A DNA stretch of 64,000 bases, from assembly GCF_011045115.1 (NCBI RefSeq), contig NZ_JAAKZG010000012.1, forward strand, positions 62,001-126,000. The letters are read 5' to 3'. Shown piece after piece: positions 6,697 to 15,486 of the stretch. The stretch is from Mesorhizobium zhangyense (GTDB lineage: Bacteria; Pseudomonadota; Alphaproteobacteria; Rhizobiales; Rhizobiaceae). The notes beneath the pieces were generated by a model. It had not been told where the DNA came from. It made no database searches and worked only from the letters and a program-made list of their open reading frames with translations. How positions within the stretch are numbered: the first letter of the stretch is position 1; every line of letters starts with the position of its first letter. The position numbers and the translations under genes were made by a program.

Positions 6697-9480
6697 ATGT
6701 CCAATATCGATCTCAATCGACTGGTCAGAACGCTGGAGCCGAATCTGCGCGTCGGTCTCGAGGCGGCCGCGTCCGTCGCTGCGCGCCACGCTCACCCGAC
6801 TGTGGAAGTAGCGCATTGGTTGTATGCATTATTAGACATTACAGCCGTCGCGCCGCGTTTCGAGCGCTTCGGTGTGAAGCCGGTTAATCTTCGAAAAGAA
6901 CTTGAACTGGCGATCGAAGACTTGGCGCGTGAAGACGGCGCGCAACTGGCCTTGTCGCAGAATGTGCTTGCTCTGGCGCGCGAGGCTTGGCTGGTCGCAT
7001 CGCTCCAATATGGCCGAAGCCGCGTCGAACTCGGCGATCTTCTTGTCGCACTTTCGACGGATCAGTCGCTCCGTATAGTGGCGCGCGCGATAGCGCCGTC
7101 GCTGCGTGAAATCGACCTCAAGGCCGTCGAATCCGAACTGAATGCCACGGTGCCCGGTGAGGCTGAAAAATCGGTGAGATCCGATTTGACGGCTGCGGGT
7201 GCCCCGTCAGGCGAGAACGAATTCCTGCGCCTCTACACGCAGGACATGACCGCCGATGCCCGTGCCGGACGCATCGATCCGGTGATCGGGCGGGACCGCG
7301 AATTGCGCCAGCTCGTCGACGTGCTGATGCGCCGCCGGCAGAACAATCCGATCCTTGTCGGCGAGGCCGGCGTCGGCAAGACGGCCATTGCCGAAGCGCT
7401 GGCTCTGGAGATCGCAGCCGGAAACGTTCCCGATATGCTGAAGCCGGTCCGCCTGCTTTCGCTCGATCTCAGCCTGCTTCAGGCCGGTGCGGGCGTAAAA
7501 GGCGAGTTCGAGCGCAGGTTGCACGGTGTCGTCGATGCGGTGAAGGCGTCGAGCACCCCGATTATCCTGTTCATCGACGAAGCCCATAATCTGATCGGCG
7601 CAGGCGGGCAGGCGGGGCAGGGCGATGCCGCCAACATCCTGAAGCCTTCTTTGGCGCGTGGCGAACTGCGCACCATCGCGGCCACGACATGGGGCGAATA
7701 CAAGCGCTTCATCGAAAGGGATGCCGCGCTCACCCGACGCTTCCAGACGGTCAAGGTCGATGAGCCCGACGAGGAAACCGCGATCCACATGCTGCGTGGC
7801 GTCGCCGGCTCCTTCAAGGCGCATCACAAGGTCCGCATCCGCGACGAAGCCCTGGCCGCTGCAGTGCGCTTGTCGGCGCGCTACATTCCGGCGCGGCAAT
7901 TGCCCGACAAGGCCATCAGCTTGATCGACACTGCTGCCGCCGCCGTGGCGCTCGGCCGCCAGACGGTTCCTGAATCGCTGAAGTCGCTGCACAACGAGCG
8001 CGGCCTGCTCGAGGCTGAAGCGGAATGGCTGGCAAGCGAGCCGGAGACTTCGGAAATCCGCGATCGCTGTCGTCAAATCGAAGCAAAACGGGAGCAGATT
8101 GCCGCCGAAATAGAAGCTCTCGAAAACAAATTCGAAGAGGAACTCCGTCTCGTACGTGAGGCCGATCGGCTGGAGGCGGTCTTTTCGCAGGACGACGCGA
8201 TCGAGGATCAGGCCCCGGTGCTGGATGATGCTGGCGAAAGCAATGTGGCGCAGTTCCCCGCTCAGACGGCCTCGCCTGAGAGCGCGCGTGCCGCACTCGC
8301 GGCGACCGAACGGAACCTGTCGCGCGTGGCCGGCGAAACACCGCTCGTGCCTCGGGCAGTAGACCGCGATGTGATCGCCGCTCTGGTCGCGCGCTGGACC
8401 GGCATTCCGGTCGGCAAGCTGCTTTCCGACCAGGTCGAGACAGTCAAGTCGCTCGACGCACGGCTCAAGGAGCGCGTCATCGGGCAGGACGTCGCGATCG
8501 AGCGCGTCTCCTCGGCAATGCGGGCTGCTCGCGCCGGTCTGTCGGACCCCCGCCGCCCGCCTGCCGTGTTCCTTTTCGTCGGCATGTCCGGCACCGGCAA
8601 GACCGAGACTGCGCTTTCGCTGGCCGACCTGCTTTACGGCGGCAGCCAGCACCTGACGACGATCAACATGTCGGAGTTCAAGGAGGAGCATAAGATCTCG
8701 ATGCTGCTCGGCTCGCCGCCCGGCTACGTCGGCTACGGCGAGGGCGGGGTGCTGACTGAGGCCGTGCGCCGGCGTCCTTATGGCGTGCTGCTGCTAGACG
8801 AGATCGACAAGGCCCACCAGGGCGTCCAGGAGATTTTCTACCAGGTTTTCGACAAGGGGATGCTGCGCGACGGCGAAGGCCGCGACATCGACTTCAAGAA
8901 CACCACCATTGTGATGACCGCAAACACCGGTTCGGAATTGCTGGCAGCACTTGCTGCCGATCCCGACACCATGCCGGAAGGCGAGGCGCTGGAGAAACTG
9001 CTTCTTCCAGAATTGCAGAAGCACTTCAAGCCGGCATTCCTCGGTCGAACGACCATCCTGCCCTTCATGCCGCTCGGCAAGGAAGCGCTGTCGGGCATCG
9101 TCGATATCCAGATCGGTCGCATCGGCGATCGCGTCAAGGCGAGCTACGGGACGGAGGCGACGCTGTCGCCGGAGGCACGCGAGGCGCTCGTTTCGCGCGC
9201 CGAATCCAGCGAGATGGGCGCTCGCGCAATCGAGTCGATGATCGCCCGCGATCTTCTGCCCGTTCTTTCCACCTTCTTCCTCGATGCCGTGGCCGAAGGG
9301 CGCAAGATCGCGAGCATCCATATCGGTTTTGACGACCACCGCTTCAGCATCGATGCGAAGCCTGCGGTGGACGAAAATGAATTCGCTGCGCCCAAGGAGC
9401 GGCCGGCGGATAAAGCAGCCTCGAATGGCAAGAAAGTTCATTCGGATGCGGCAACAACCCGAAAGGCCAGAGCGCCTTGA
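6697..9480 (+). CDS. tssH: T6SS sheath-disassembly ATPase TssH/ClpV
   Basis: 927-aa AAA+ Clp/Hsp100 ATPase of the ClpV subgroup, which recycles contracted TssBC sheath. The N-terminal Clp-N-like domain (about 1-160) contains L-E-A-A-A-S-V-A-A-R-H-A-H-P-T-V-E-V-A-H-W, diagnostic of ClpV. AAA1 has Walker A GEAGVGKT (about 222-229) and a Walker B ending IILFIDEAHNLIGAGG; a coiled-coil middle domain spans roughly 430-520; AAA2 has Walker A GMSGTGKT (629-636), then GYGEGGVLTEAVRRRPYGV and Walker B VLLLDEIDKAH. The C-terminal 40 residues are a charged tail. It is the first gene of the rightward operon, 43 bases upstream of hcp. Confidence 0.95.
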   Translation: MSNIDLNRLVRTLEPNLRVGLEAAASVAARHAHPTVEVAHWLYALLDITAVAPRFERFGVKPVNLRKELELAIEDLAREDGAQLALSQNVLALAREAWLVASLQYGRSRVELGDLLVALSTDQSLRIVARAIAPSLREIDLKAVESELNATVPGEAEKSVRSDLTAAGAPSGENEFLRLYTQDMTADARAGRIDPVIGRDRELRQLVDVLMRRRQNNPILVGEAGVGKTAIAEALALEIAAGNVPDMLKPVRLLSLDLSLLQAGAGVKGEFERRLHGVVDAVKASSTPIILFIDEAHNLIGAGGQAGQGDAANILKPSLARGELRTIAATTWGEYKRFIERDAALTRRFQTVKVDEPDEETAIHMLRGVAGSFKAHHKVRIRDEALAAAVRLSARYIPARQLPDKAISLIDTAAAAVALGRQTVPESLKSLHNERGLLEAEAEWLASEPETSEIRDRCRQIEAKREQIAAEIEALENKFEEELRLVREADRLEAVFSQDDAIEDQAPVLDDAGESNVAQFPAQTASPESARAALAATERNLSRVAGETPLVPRAVDRDVIAALVARWTGIPVGKLLSDQVETVKSLDARLKERVIGQDVAIERVSSAMRAARAGLSDPRRPPAVFLFVGMSGTGKTETALSLADLLYGGSQHLTTINMSEFKEEHKISMLLGSPPGYVGYGEGGVLTEAVRRRPYGVLLLDEIDKAHQGVQEIFYQVFDKGMLRDGEGRDIDFKNTTIVMTANTGSELLAALAADPDTMPEGEALEKLLLPELQKHFKPAFLGRTTILPFMPLGKEALSGIVDIQIGRIGDRVKASYGTEATLSPEAREALVSRAESSEMGARAIESMIARDLLPVLSTFFLDAVAEGRKIASIHIGFDDHRFSIDAKPAVDENEFAAPKERPADKAASNGKKVHSDAATTRKARAP

Positions 9481-9523
9481 ACTGTACTTGGCAAATAAAC
9501 TGACGAACAGGAGAGCTCAGAGC

Positions 9524-10000
9524 ATGCCTATTTATCTTCAGATCGATGGTATTCAGGGCGATGCCACCCACGAACAGCACCGCAAGTGGATGGACATCGA
9601 AGCGATTCACTGGAACGTTTCGCGCAACATGAACACCTCGGCCGGTTCGGCCGCTAACCGTGAAGCTTCCGAGCCGACGGTTTCGGAAGTGATCCTGACC
9701 AAGGTCAGCGATTCCTCCTCGACCAAGCTCTTCCAGGAGGCCTGCTCGGGCCGCACCGGCAAGCGCGCGACGATCCATCTCGTCACCACCGGCAATCCGG
9801 GCGAGACCTATATCGAATACACGCTGACCAACACGCTGCTGGCCAGCTATTCGATCGACTCGAATGGCGACCGCCCGGTCGAGACGGTCAAGCTGAACTT
9901 CACCAAGCTGGAAGTGAAGTACACCCCATTCGACGAGAACCAGTCGCCGCAGTCGCCGATGATCGCATCCTACGATCTCGCCACGACCAAGGCTGCATAG
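9524..10000 (+). CDS. hcp: T6SS tube protein Hcp (TssD)
   Basis: 158-aa Hcp, the hexameric ring protein that stacks into the T6SS tube and chaperones small effectors. The start MPIYLQIDGIQGDATHEQH is diagnostic, as are the SEVILTKVSDSSSTKLFQEA region and a C-terminal VKLNFTKLEVKYTPFDE. The ATG at 9524 is preceded by AGGAG and was chosen because an in-frame opening upstream lies inside tssH. No C-terminal extension is present, so this is a plain structural Hcp and not an evolved effector fusion. A strong hairpin follows the stop, probably giving hcp higher expression than the downstream spike genes (inference). Confidence 0.96.
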   Translation: MPIYLQIDGIQGDATHEQHRKWMDIEAIHWNVSRNMNTSAGSAANREASEPTVSEVILTKVSDSSSTKLFQEACSGRTGKRATIHLVTTGNPGETYIEYTLTNTLLASYSIDSNGDRPVETVKLNFTKLEVKYTPFDENQSPQSPMIASYDLATTKAA

Positions 10001-10010
10001 TCTTGGCAAC

Positions 10011-10048
10011 AATTTCCAAGGCATCGCTCCGGCGGTGTCTTGGAAGTT
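10011..10048 (+). terminator. Strong hairpin after hcp, terminator or attenuator
   Basis: Beginning 10 bases after the hcp stop, the arms 10011-10027 and 10032-10048 pair over 17 positions (three G-T wobbles) around a four-base loop (tccg); a short T run overlaps the end of the 3' arm. The structure fits an intrinsic terminator or partial attenuator that would lower read-through from hcp into the vgrG cassette, or an mRNA-stabilising 3' structure. Seen directly; the function is inferred. Confidence 0.6.
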
Positions 10049-10119
10049 TTGCAACGGTTCACCTGGGGCTGGAGCGTCAACTGCGACCCGGTTGAGGCTT
10101 CTCATTCGCTGGAGTTGTC

Positions 10120-10629
10120 ATGCCCAATTTTTCTGTCTCGTCGCCCAAGCTCCGCGTGCGGCCGTTGGCCGAGGCCGATCTTGCTCCCGTCAAGCGGATG
10201 GGACGCGGTCCCTCCCTCGAACATCTGACCTACGCCAGCGGACCTCGCGAATTTGGCGCGCGCAACGCGACCGCCGGTGCCGCAGCTGCTTTGTTTCGTC
10301 AGGGCTCCGAGGCTCTGAACGAGTATGCGCTGACCCATGCCTTGAAGGTCTGGCTGGAGAACAACGAAGCAAAGATCGTCTCCGAAATGAGCGCAAGCGG
10401 CAATCAGGCATTTGTCGTCCAGGTCAACTATTCGGTGACGCCTTCCTTCGAAACACGCGTTTTCATGGGACGTGGGATCTATCTGCTTGGCTATGCCCAG
10501 TCTCGCAGCGACGTCAGCAAGATCCTGACCCCTGAACGGCTTTATGGTCCGAGCGTCGATGCAACGCCTCCGAACAGGGCGACGAAGTATGTCTACGCCT
10601 ATCTGGTCGGGGAGCGCACCGTTCACTAG
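10120..10629 (+). CDS. Unknown protein in T6SS operon between hcp and vgrG
   Basis: 169-aa protein I cannot assign to a family. It starts MPNFSVSSPKLRVRPLAEAD, has no signal peptide or membrane segment, and is predicted soluble. The middle contains an alpha-helical stretch (NEYALTHALKVWLENNEAK), then alternating hydrophobic residues suggesting beta strands (NQAFVVQVNYSVTPSFETRVF) and a final VYAYLVGERTVH. Its place between hcp and vgrG and its co-orientation make a T6SS role likely: accessory loading factor, effector or adaptor. GC content and codon use look like the neighbours. No catalytic motif was recognised. Confidence 0.7.
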   Translation: MPNFSVSSPKLRVRPLAEADLAPVKRMGRGPSLEHLTYASGPREFGARNATAGAAAALFRQGSEALNEYALTHALKVWLENNEAKIVSEMSASGNQAFVVQVNYSVTPSFETRVFMGRGIYLLGYAQSRSDVSKILTPERLYGPSVDATPPNRATKYVYAYLVGERTVH

Positions 10630-10709
10630 CGCGGTGCGCCCAGTAACCGTCCCGCGAAGTCAACGGCCGATCCATCGGCAGGCAGAAGCGCAACAATGAG
10701 GCTCTTGCA

Positions 10710-13172
10710 ATGAACGATCAGCCGTCTGGCGCCGATTTCATCCAGGCTAGCCGTGTGCTGAAGGTGTCCTCGCCACTCGGTGAGGATCAGCTTCTGCCTG
10801 AACGTGTTTCGATCGACGAGGGCGTGTCCTCGCTCTTCGAGATACGGCTTTCCGTGCGCGCCAAGCGCGAGGCCGTGAAGCCGGAAGAACTCATCGGGCG
10901 GCTGGTGGACGTCTCCGTCGAGATCCAGCAGGGCGAAGATGACGGCGGCGTGCGCCGTCCCTTCAACGGTCTGGTGACGGAGCTAAGCGAAGGCCCGCCG
11001 GTGACGCGCGGGCTGCGGTCCTACGCAATGGTCCTGCGGCCGCAGATGTGGCTTCTGTCACGGCGCTCCGACTGCCGCATCTGGATGGACAAGACGGCAG
11101 TCGACATCGTCGAAATGCTGTTTTCCGAACACGGCCTGCCGGCGCCGGATGTCTCGGGCGTGGTAACGCCGCCGCCGGCGCAGCATTATTCCGTCCAGTG
11201 GAATGAAACCGATCTCGATTACCTCACCAGGCGCTTCCAGGAAGACGGGCTGTTCTACTGGTTCAGCCATGAGGAAGGCAGTCACCGGCTGCATGTCGCC
11301 GACGCTGCGAGTTCATGGGGGCAGCCTTCACCCTCGGCACAGGGAGAAGGGCGTGTGCGGCTCGCGCAGGGTTCTTCGGATCGCAACCACATCACCGAAT
11401 GGATGCGGCACTACGCCTATGTTCCGGGCCAGCGGGCCGGCGCGGACTGGAATTTCGAGACGCCGCGCATGGTGCCGGGCACGATGACGCCTTCGCTCGT
11501 CCAGATGCCGGATGCTGCCAAGCGCGAGCTCTACGAATTTCCCGCCAGGGCGCTTACCGTGGAAGCGGCGGAGCGCGCGCAAAAGCTAAGGACCCAGTCG
11601 ATCGAGGCCGATCACGATCGCGTCCTGGGCAAGTCGACATCGCGGGTGCTGGAGGCAGGCCGGCGGTTTACGCCCTACGAGGTTGCGCATCCGGAACGCG
11701 CCTATGATGAGCATGTCATCGTCAAGATAAAGCATTCGGTCGTCGACCGCTCCTACGAGACGAATGCCAACGAACCGGAGTTCAGCAACGAGTTCGAAGC
11801 GCTTCCGGCGCGCGTGCCGCTGACGCCGCATCGCGAGACGAAACGCCCGCGCATCGAGGGTGCGCAGGTGGCGATCGTGGCCGGCCCGCCCGGCGAGGAA
11901 ATCCATCCCGACCAGTATGGCCGCATCAAGCTCTGGTTCCCGTGGGATCGCCGCGCCAAGAAGGACGGTTCGGACACCTGCTGGGTGCGCGTCGGCCAGA
12001 ACTGGGCCGGTGGAAACTGGGGCGGACAGATCATCCCGCGCATCGGCATGGAAGTGATGGTCGCTTTCGTTGATGGCGACCCGGACCGCCCGCTGGTGAC
12101 GGGCGTGGTGCCCAATCCCAACAACAAGGTGCCCTACGACCTGCCCGCCAACAAGACGCGGATGGTGATGCGCTCCAACAGCCACAAGGCTGCCGGCTTC
12201 AACGAAATGACGTTCGAGGACGAGGCCGGGCGCGAGAACATGTTCTTCCACGCGCAGAAGGACCAGACGACGCGAGTGCTGAACAACCGCACGGCCCGCA
12301 TTGACAGCCATGACGTACATTCCGTCGGAGGCAGCCGCTCCGTGGAAGTGGCGAGCAACCAGAAGCAGGAAATCGGCGGCTCCTATAATCTGACGGTTGG
12401 CGGCACTGGCCCTTTGGCGATGGCGGCGATGGCCGGGGTGGCAGGTCTGGCCTCGGGAACGGCGGGATTGCTGCAACAGGCCGGGGGCGTAGCGGGCGCC
12501 GGTGGCATGGCTTCATTCGGGGCGGCGATGGCCGGATCGACGCTCGGCTTCCTTTCCGGTTCGGGCCTTGGCGCGCGGGGCGGCGTGGTTTCCGGCCCCA
12601 GCCCGCGTGCGGACGCCGGAACGGCGCTGGCCGGCGCTGGCGGTGGGCTTGGCGGTAGCGTGGGTGGGCTGTTCTCCATGCCCGGCGTGATGAACACCAT
12701 CGTGCAATCGTTCCAGTCAACCAGCGTCGGCGTGGCACAGGCCGAGCAGATTGGCTCGAGCAAGGTGACGAATGTCGGCGTCTCGCAGGTGACGAAGGTT
12801 GGCAACGCGCAGCACAATGAAATTGGAGTTGTGCAGACCACAAAGGTCGGCAAGAAGCAGGAAACCGAAGTTGGCGAGGAGCAGAAGTTCAAGGTTGGCA
12901 AGACAATCGATATCGAGGTTGGCAAGCTCTACAATCTGATCTCACAGGACAAGTATCACGGCGAGGCTCGGAAATGGGAGATCTTCGCCGAGGATGAAAT
13001 CCGCCTCTCGACGCCGGGTGGTTATATCTCGCTGACGAAAACCGGCATCAAGCTCTACGCCCTCAAGATCGATATTGAAGGCAACAGCATCAACTTCAAA
13101 CAAGGTGGACCGGGGCAGGGGCCTTCCTGTCTGCGGGCCATGGCCGGCGGCTCCACGCCGTTTGTAGGGTAG
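10710..13172 (+). CDS. vgrG: T6SS spike protein VgrG (TssI) with Gly/Ala-rich insertion
   Basis: 820-aa VgrG, the trimeric spike that caps the Hcp tube. Residues about 1-380 form the gp27-like hub (YSVQWNETDLDYLTRRFQED is characteristic), about 380-470 the gp5 OB-fold (DQYGRIKLWFPWDRR, then CWVRVGQNWAGGNWG and IPRIGMEVMVAFVDGDPDRP), and the remainder a gp5-like beta-helix with repeated VG-x-x-Q units (for example VGVSQVTKVGNAQ). An unusual 100-residue Gly/Ala-rich, hydrophobic segment (about 567-668) interrupts the beta-helix region. No obvious toxin domain is fused to the C-terminus. A DUF4123 adaptor gene follows after 5 bases, implying that cargo is bound non-covalently. Confidence 0.94.
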   Translation: MNDQPSGADFIQASRVLKVSSPLGEDQLLPERVSIDEGVSSLFEIRLSVRAKREAVKPEELIGRLVDVSVEIQQGEDDGGVRRPFNGLVTELSEGPPVTRGLRSYAMVLRPQMWLLSRRSDCRIWMDKTAVDIVEMLFSEHGLPAPDVSGVVTPPPAQHYSVQWNETDLDYLTRRFQEDGLFYWFSHEEGSHRLHVADAASSWGQPSPSAQGEGRVRLAQGSSDRNHITEWMRHYAYVPGQRAGADWNFETPRMVPGTMTPSLVQMPDAAKRELYEFPARALTVEAAERAQKLRTQSIEADHDRVLGKSTSRVLEAGRRFTPYEVAHPERAYDEHVIVKIKHSVVDRSYETNANEPEFSNEFEALPARVPLTPHRETKRPRIEGAQVAIVAGPPGEEIHPDQYGRIKLWFPWDRRAKKDGSDTCWVRVGQNWAGGNWGGQIIPRIGMEVMVAFVDGDPDRPLVTGVVPNPNNKVPYDLPANKTRMVMRSNSHKAAGFNEMTFEDEAGRENMFFHAQKDQTTRVLNNRTARIDSHDVHSVGGSRSVEVASNQKQEIGGSYNLTVGGTGPLAMAAMAGVAGLASGTAGLLQQAGGVAGAGGMASFGAAMAGSTLGFLSGSGLGARGGVVSGPSPRADAGTALAGAGGGLGGSVGGLFSMPGVMNTIVQSFQSTSVGVAQAEQIGSSKVTNVGVSQVTKVGNAQHNEIGVVQTTKVGKKQETEVGEEQKFKVGKTIDIEVGKLYNLISQDKYHGEARKWEIFAEDEIRLSTPGGYISLTKTGIKLYALKIDIEGNSINFKQGGPGQGPSCLRAMAGGSTPFVG

Positions 13173-13177
13173 TCGCC

Positions 13178-14179
13178 ATGGCTGATCTGCTCAAGCTGCG
13201 AGAGGTTCTCCGGCGCGTGCAAAATCCGCTGTTCGCCGTGGTTGACGGCGCACAGTTTCCTGACTTGCCTTCGGCGTTGTTTGATGAGGATTTATACCAT
13301 CGTTCGCTTTATCGCGACGCGGCGAACGCTGGGCAGGATCAAGAACGCGCCGCCCCGCAACTGGTCTGGCTGGATCGGGAACGGGGCGCCGCCTCTGACA
13401 AACCGGACGGCCCTGCGGATCAGGCCGTGTTGGAACGGCTGATCGATTTGGTCAATGGCAAGCACGCCTGCGTGTTCTGGGAGTGCGACGGTGGCGGAGA
13501 ACGGCTTTACCGCCATTTGCGCACGATCAACATGGCGCTCTTTCCAACGGAAGCTGACGTCGATCCGGGCAAGAGCTATGAGGCGGACCCGCGCCCGCCA
13601 GCGGAACGGCCGGCGCCGAAGCCGAGCCAGCTACGACGGGTGATCCTGCGCCATGCCGACGCCAATGTGATGGCGCAGCTCATTCCCTCGCTCAACCAGG
13701 CGCAATATCTGCGCCTGCTGGGACCGGCCAACGCCATCATCTTCCAGCCGGATGAGGAATGGGGCGCCAACGTCACGCGCGCCAGCCGCAAGGACAATTC
13801 GCCGCCGCCGCCCAGAGGCCTGCTCACCGTCGATATGAGCAATATCGAGGAAATCGAAAACCGGCGGCGGGAGGCCGTCATCCGCAAGCGCATGATCTAT
13901 CTGCGCAAGGTCGCGCCGGACTACACGGTCGCGATGAGCGATGACGAGTTGTGCGACCTCGTGCGGCGGCAGGAGGCCGAGGCGAACGAGCTGGGACTCA
14001 AGCGCGAATACTCTCACAAATTATGGGCGTTCATGATGGTTATCGGTGGTGAAAAAGCCGGGCAAGCGCCGGAGGTGCGGGCCTTCATCAAATCCGGGCC
14101 GGGTAGCCCCGACCAGAATTTCGACGTGCTCTTCAACAAGACGAAGAGCGTCGTCCGCATTCACAGGAATGCTGCCTGA
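13178..14179 (+). CDS. DUF4123-family T6SS effector adaptor
   Basis: 333-aa protein with a DUF4123 (Tap/TEC) domain, the family of adaptors that load an effector onto its cognate VgrG. The N-terminal pattern (LFAVVDGAQFPDL, then FDEDLYHRSLYRDA) and the later LRRHLRT-like VLRHADANVM region fit the family; the last 100 residues (about 225-333) are charged and helical and probably contact the cargo. It starts five bases after vgrG and its stop overlaps the next start by one base (TGATG), tying it to the putative effector at 14179. Family assignment is fairly secure; partner assignment comes from gene order. Confidence 0.82.
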   Translation: MADLLKLREVLRRVQNPLFAVVDGAQFPDLPSALFDEDLYHRSLYRDAANAGQDQERAAPQLVWLDRERGAASDKPDGPADQAVLERLIDLVNGKHACVFWECDGGGERLYRHLRTINMALFPTEADVDPGKSYEADPRPPAERPAPKPSQLRRVILRHADANVMAQLIPSLNQAQYLRLLGPANAIIFQPDEEWGANVTRASRKDNSPPPPRGLLTVDMSNIEEIENRRREAVIRKRMIYLRKVAPDYTVAMSDDELCDLVRRQEAEANELGLKREYSHKLWAFMMVIGGEKAGQAPEVRAFIKSGPGSPDQNFDVLFNKTKSVVRIHRNAA

Positions 14180-14844
14180 TGCCTCCCTTGTTGGCAGTTG
14201 GCGGTGGGCTTGCACTTGCAGGCGGCGGCACGGCCGCGGCGGCAGGCGGGGCCACCATATCGGCCGGCACCGCGGCGTGGATTCTTGGCGGCGCGACTGT
14301 TGCCACGGGGGCATATATCTACAGGGACGAAATCGCCGACGGGGTCAGCAACGCCATGTCGGGCGCCCAGACCGAGGCGACGACGCAGGACCAGGCGGTA
14401 CCGGCGACCCGGACCGTCACCTGCGCCCGCTGTGCTCAAAATCCCTGCGCCTATCTGGCCTGCGGGATTCCCGGCAGCACCTATCGCGGCGGAGCCCATG
14501 GCTGCATGACCGGCACGACCGAGACGGTGGGCGATGGGCTGGACAGCCATCATATGCCGGCGAATTCACAATCGCCCTTGCCCACGCCCGTCGGGCCGGC
14601 GATACAGATGGATCCGGTCGACCATCGCCTTACGGCTTCCTATGGCGGCGGCGTACATGGGCCGAGATATGCGGTGCAAAGGGGTCTCCTTGCGCGCGGC
14701 CAGACCTACGCGGCGTTCATGCTTGATGCCGCCGACGCCCGCGCCGTAGCGACAGCGCAAGGCAACCCGACGAAATATGACGGGGCAATCGCCCAGGCTA
14801 CCGCCTATGCGAGCTGTCTCAAAAGATTTGGTATCATACAGTAA
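14179..14844 (+). CDS. Candidate T6SS nuclease effector, SHH-type HNH/EndoVII-like
   Basis: 221-aa protein placed exactly where a cargo effector is expected, directly after a DUF4123 adaptor. Residues 1-48 are a Gly/Ala-rich hydrophobic segment that could be a translocation or chaperone-binding region. Residues 82-109 contain five cysteines (CARC, then C90, C95, C109), possibly metal-binding. The C-terminal half has an S-H-H motif at 123-125 (DSHHMPAN) followed by AIQMDPVDHRLTASYG (141-156), resembling HNH/EndoVII-superfamily polymorphic toxins with a conserved SHH signature (Tox-SHH). DNase activity is therefore a plausible inference, not a demonstrated fact. The next gene is the candidate immunity protein. 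Confidence 0.68.
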   Translation: MPPLLAVGGGLALAGGGTAAAAGGATISAGTAAWILGGATVATGAYIYRDEIADGVSNAMSGAQTEATTQDQAVPATRTVTCARCAQNPCAYLACGIPGSTYRGGAHGCMTGTTETVGDGLDSHHMPANSQSPLPTPVGPAIQMDPVDHRLTASYGGGVHGPRYAVQRGLLARGQTYAAFMLDAADARAVATAQGNPTKYDGAIAQATAYASCLKRFGIIQ

Positions 14845-14859
14845 GAGACAGGGATCACG

Positions 14860-15480
14860 ATGGCAGCAGAAGATGACTGGACGGCTTTTCCCGGCAAGGG
14901 GCTGGGAAAACTCGAATTCGGCATGTCTCCGGCGCAGGTGGACGCGTTGTCCGATACCTATGGTGCTGTGACAGGGCGCAGAAATGACGCCATTCCCGAC
15001 GACATTTTGCGCGACACGCTGGAGAAGTTCGGCGACGCGATGAGCGAAGAGGAAAAACAGGCCCTTATCGCAGCCTATGCACAAAGCGCTCCGTCTGCTG
15101 ACAGTGTGACTGAAGCGCGCGGCAATCCGGGTCTCGTCCTGCACTACGAGGCCGACCGGCTCGTCGAGATCATGCCGGCCATAAAGCAGCGCCCGCTTTT
15201 CCTCGACGGCAAGGACGTGTTTTCGCTGAGCGCGTTGGAGGCGCTGGCACTGCTGGAGCGGCTGAATGGCGGCCCCGGCCGCTACGCCAGCACGGGAGCG
15301 GCATTCGACAAGCTCGCTATTTCGACGGATGGGTTCTGCGTGACCGACGCGGCTGCCGGCGTGCGTACGCTGGACGAGGCCGACGAGCAATTCCAGGGAC
15401 GCACCGTGACCTTGCGCCAAAAACCCTATCTGCCCGAAGGCGAGATGGACAAGTTCATCAACCATTCGGTTCTGGGGTGA
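14860..15480 (+). CDS. Candidate immunity protein for the adjacent T6SS effector
   Basis: 206-aa acidic, soluble protein without signal peptide or membrane helix, starting 15 bases after the effector candidate. It opens MAAEDDWTAFPGKGLGKLEF, where the short G-L-G-K-L-E-F-G-M-S segment followed by an alpha/beta-looking body recalls small cytoplasmic immunity proteins, but I do not recognise a named family. Cytoplasmic location fits neutralisation of a nucleic-acid-targeting toxin. Role inferred only from the order adaptor, effector, this gene. Confidence 0.55.
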   Translation: MAAEDDWTAFPGKGLGKLEFGMSPAQVDALSDTYGAVTGRRNDAIPDDILRDTLEKFGDAMSEEEKQALIAAYAQSAPSADSVTEARGNPGLVLHYEADRLVEIMPAIKQRPLFLDGKDVFSLSALEALALLERLNGGPGRYASTGAAFDKLAISTDGFCVTDAAAGVRTLDEADEQFQGRTVTLRQKPYLPEGEMDKFINHSVLG

Positions 15481-15486
15481 TCCGAT

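Noticed and set aside
7207..8691. A 494-codon minus-strand frame opposite tssH
   Set aside because: No domain; tssH carries two intact AAA+ modules on the plus strand.
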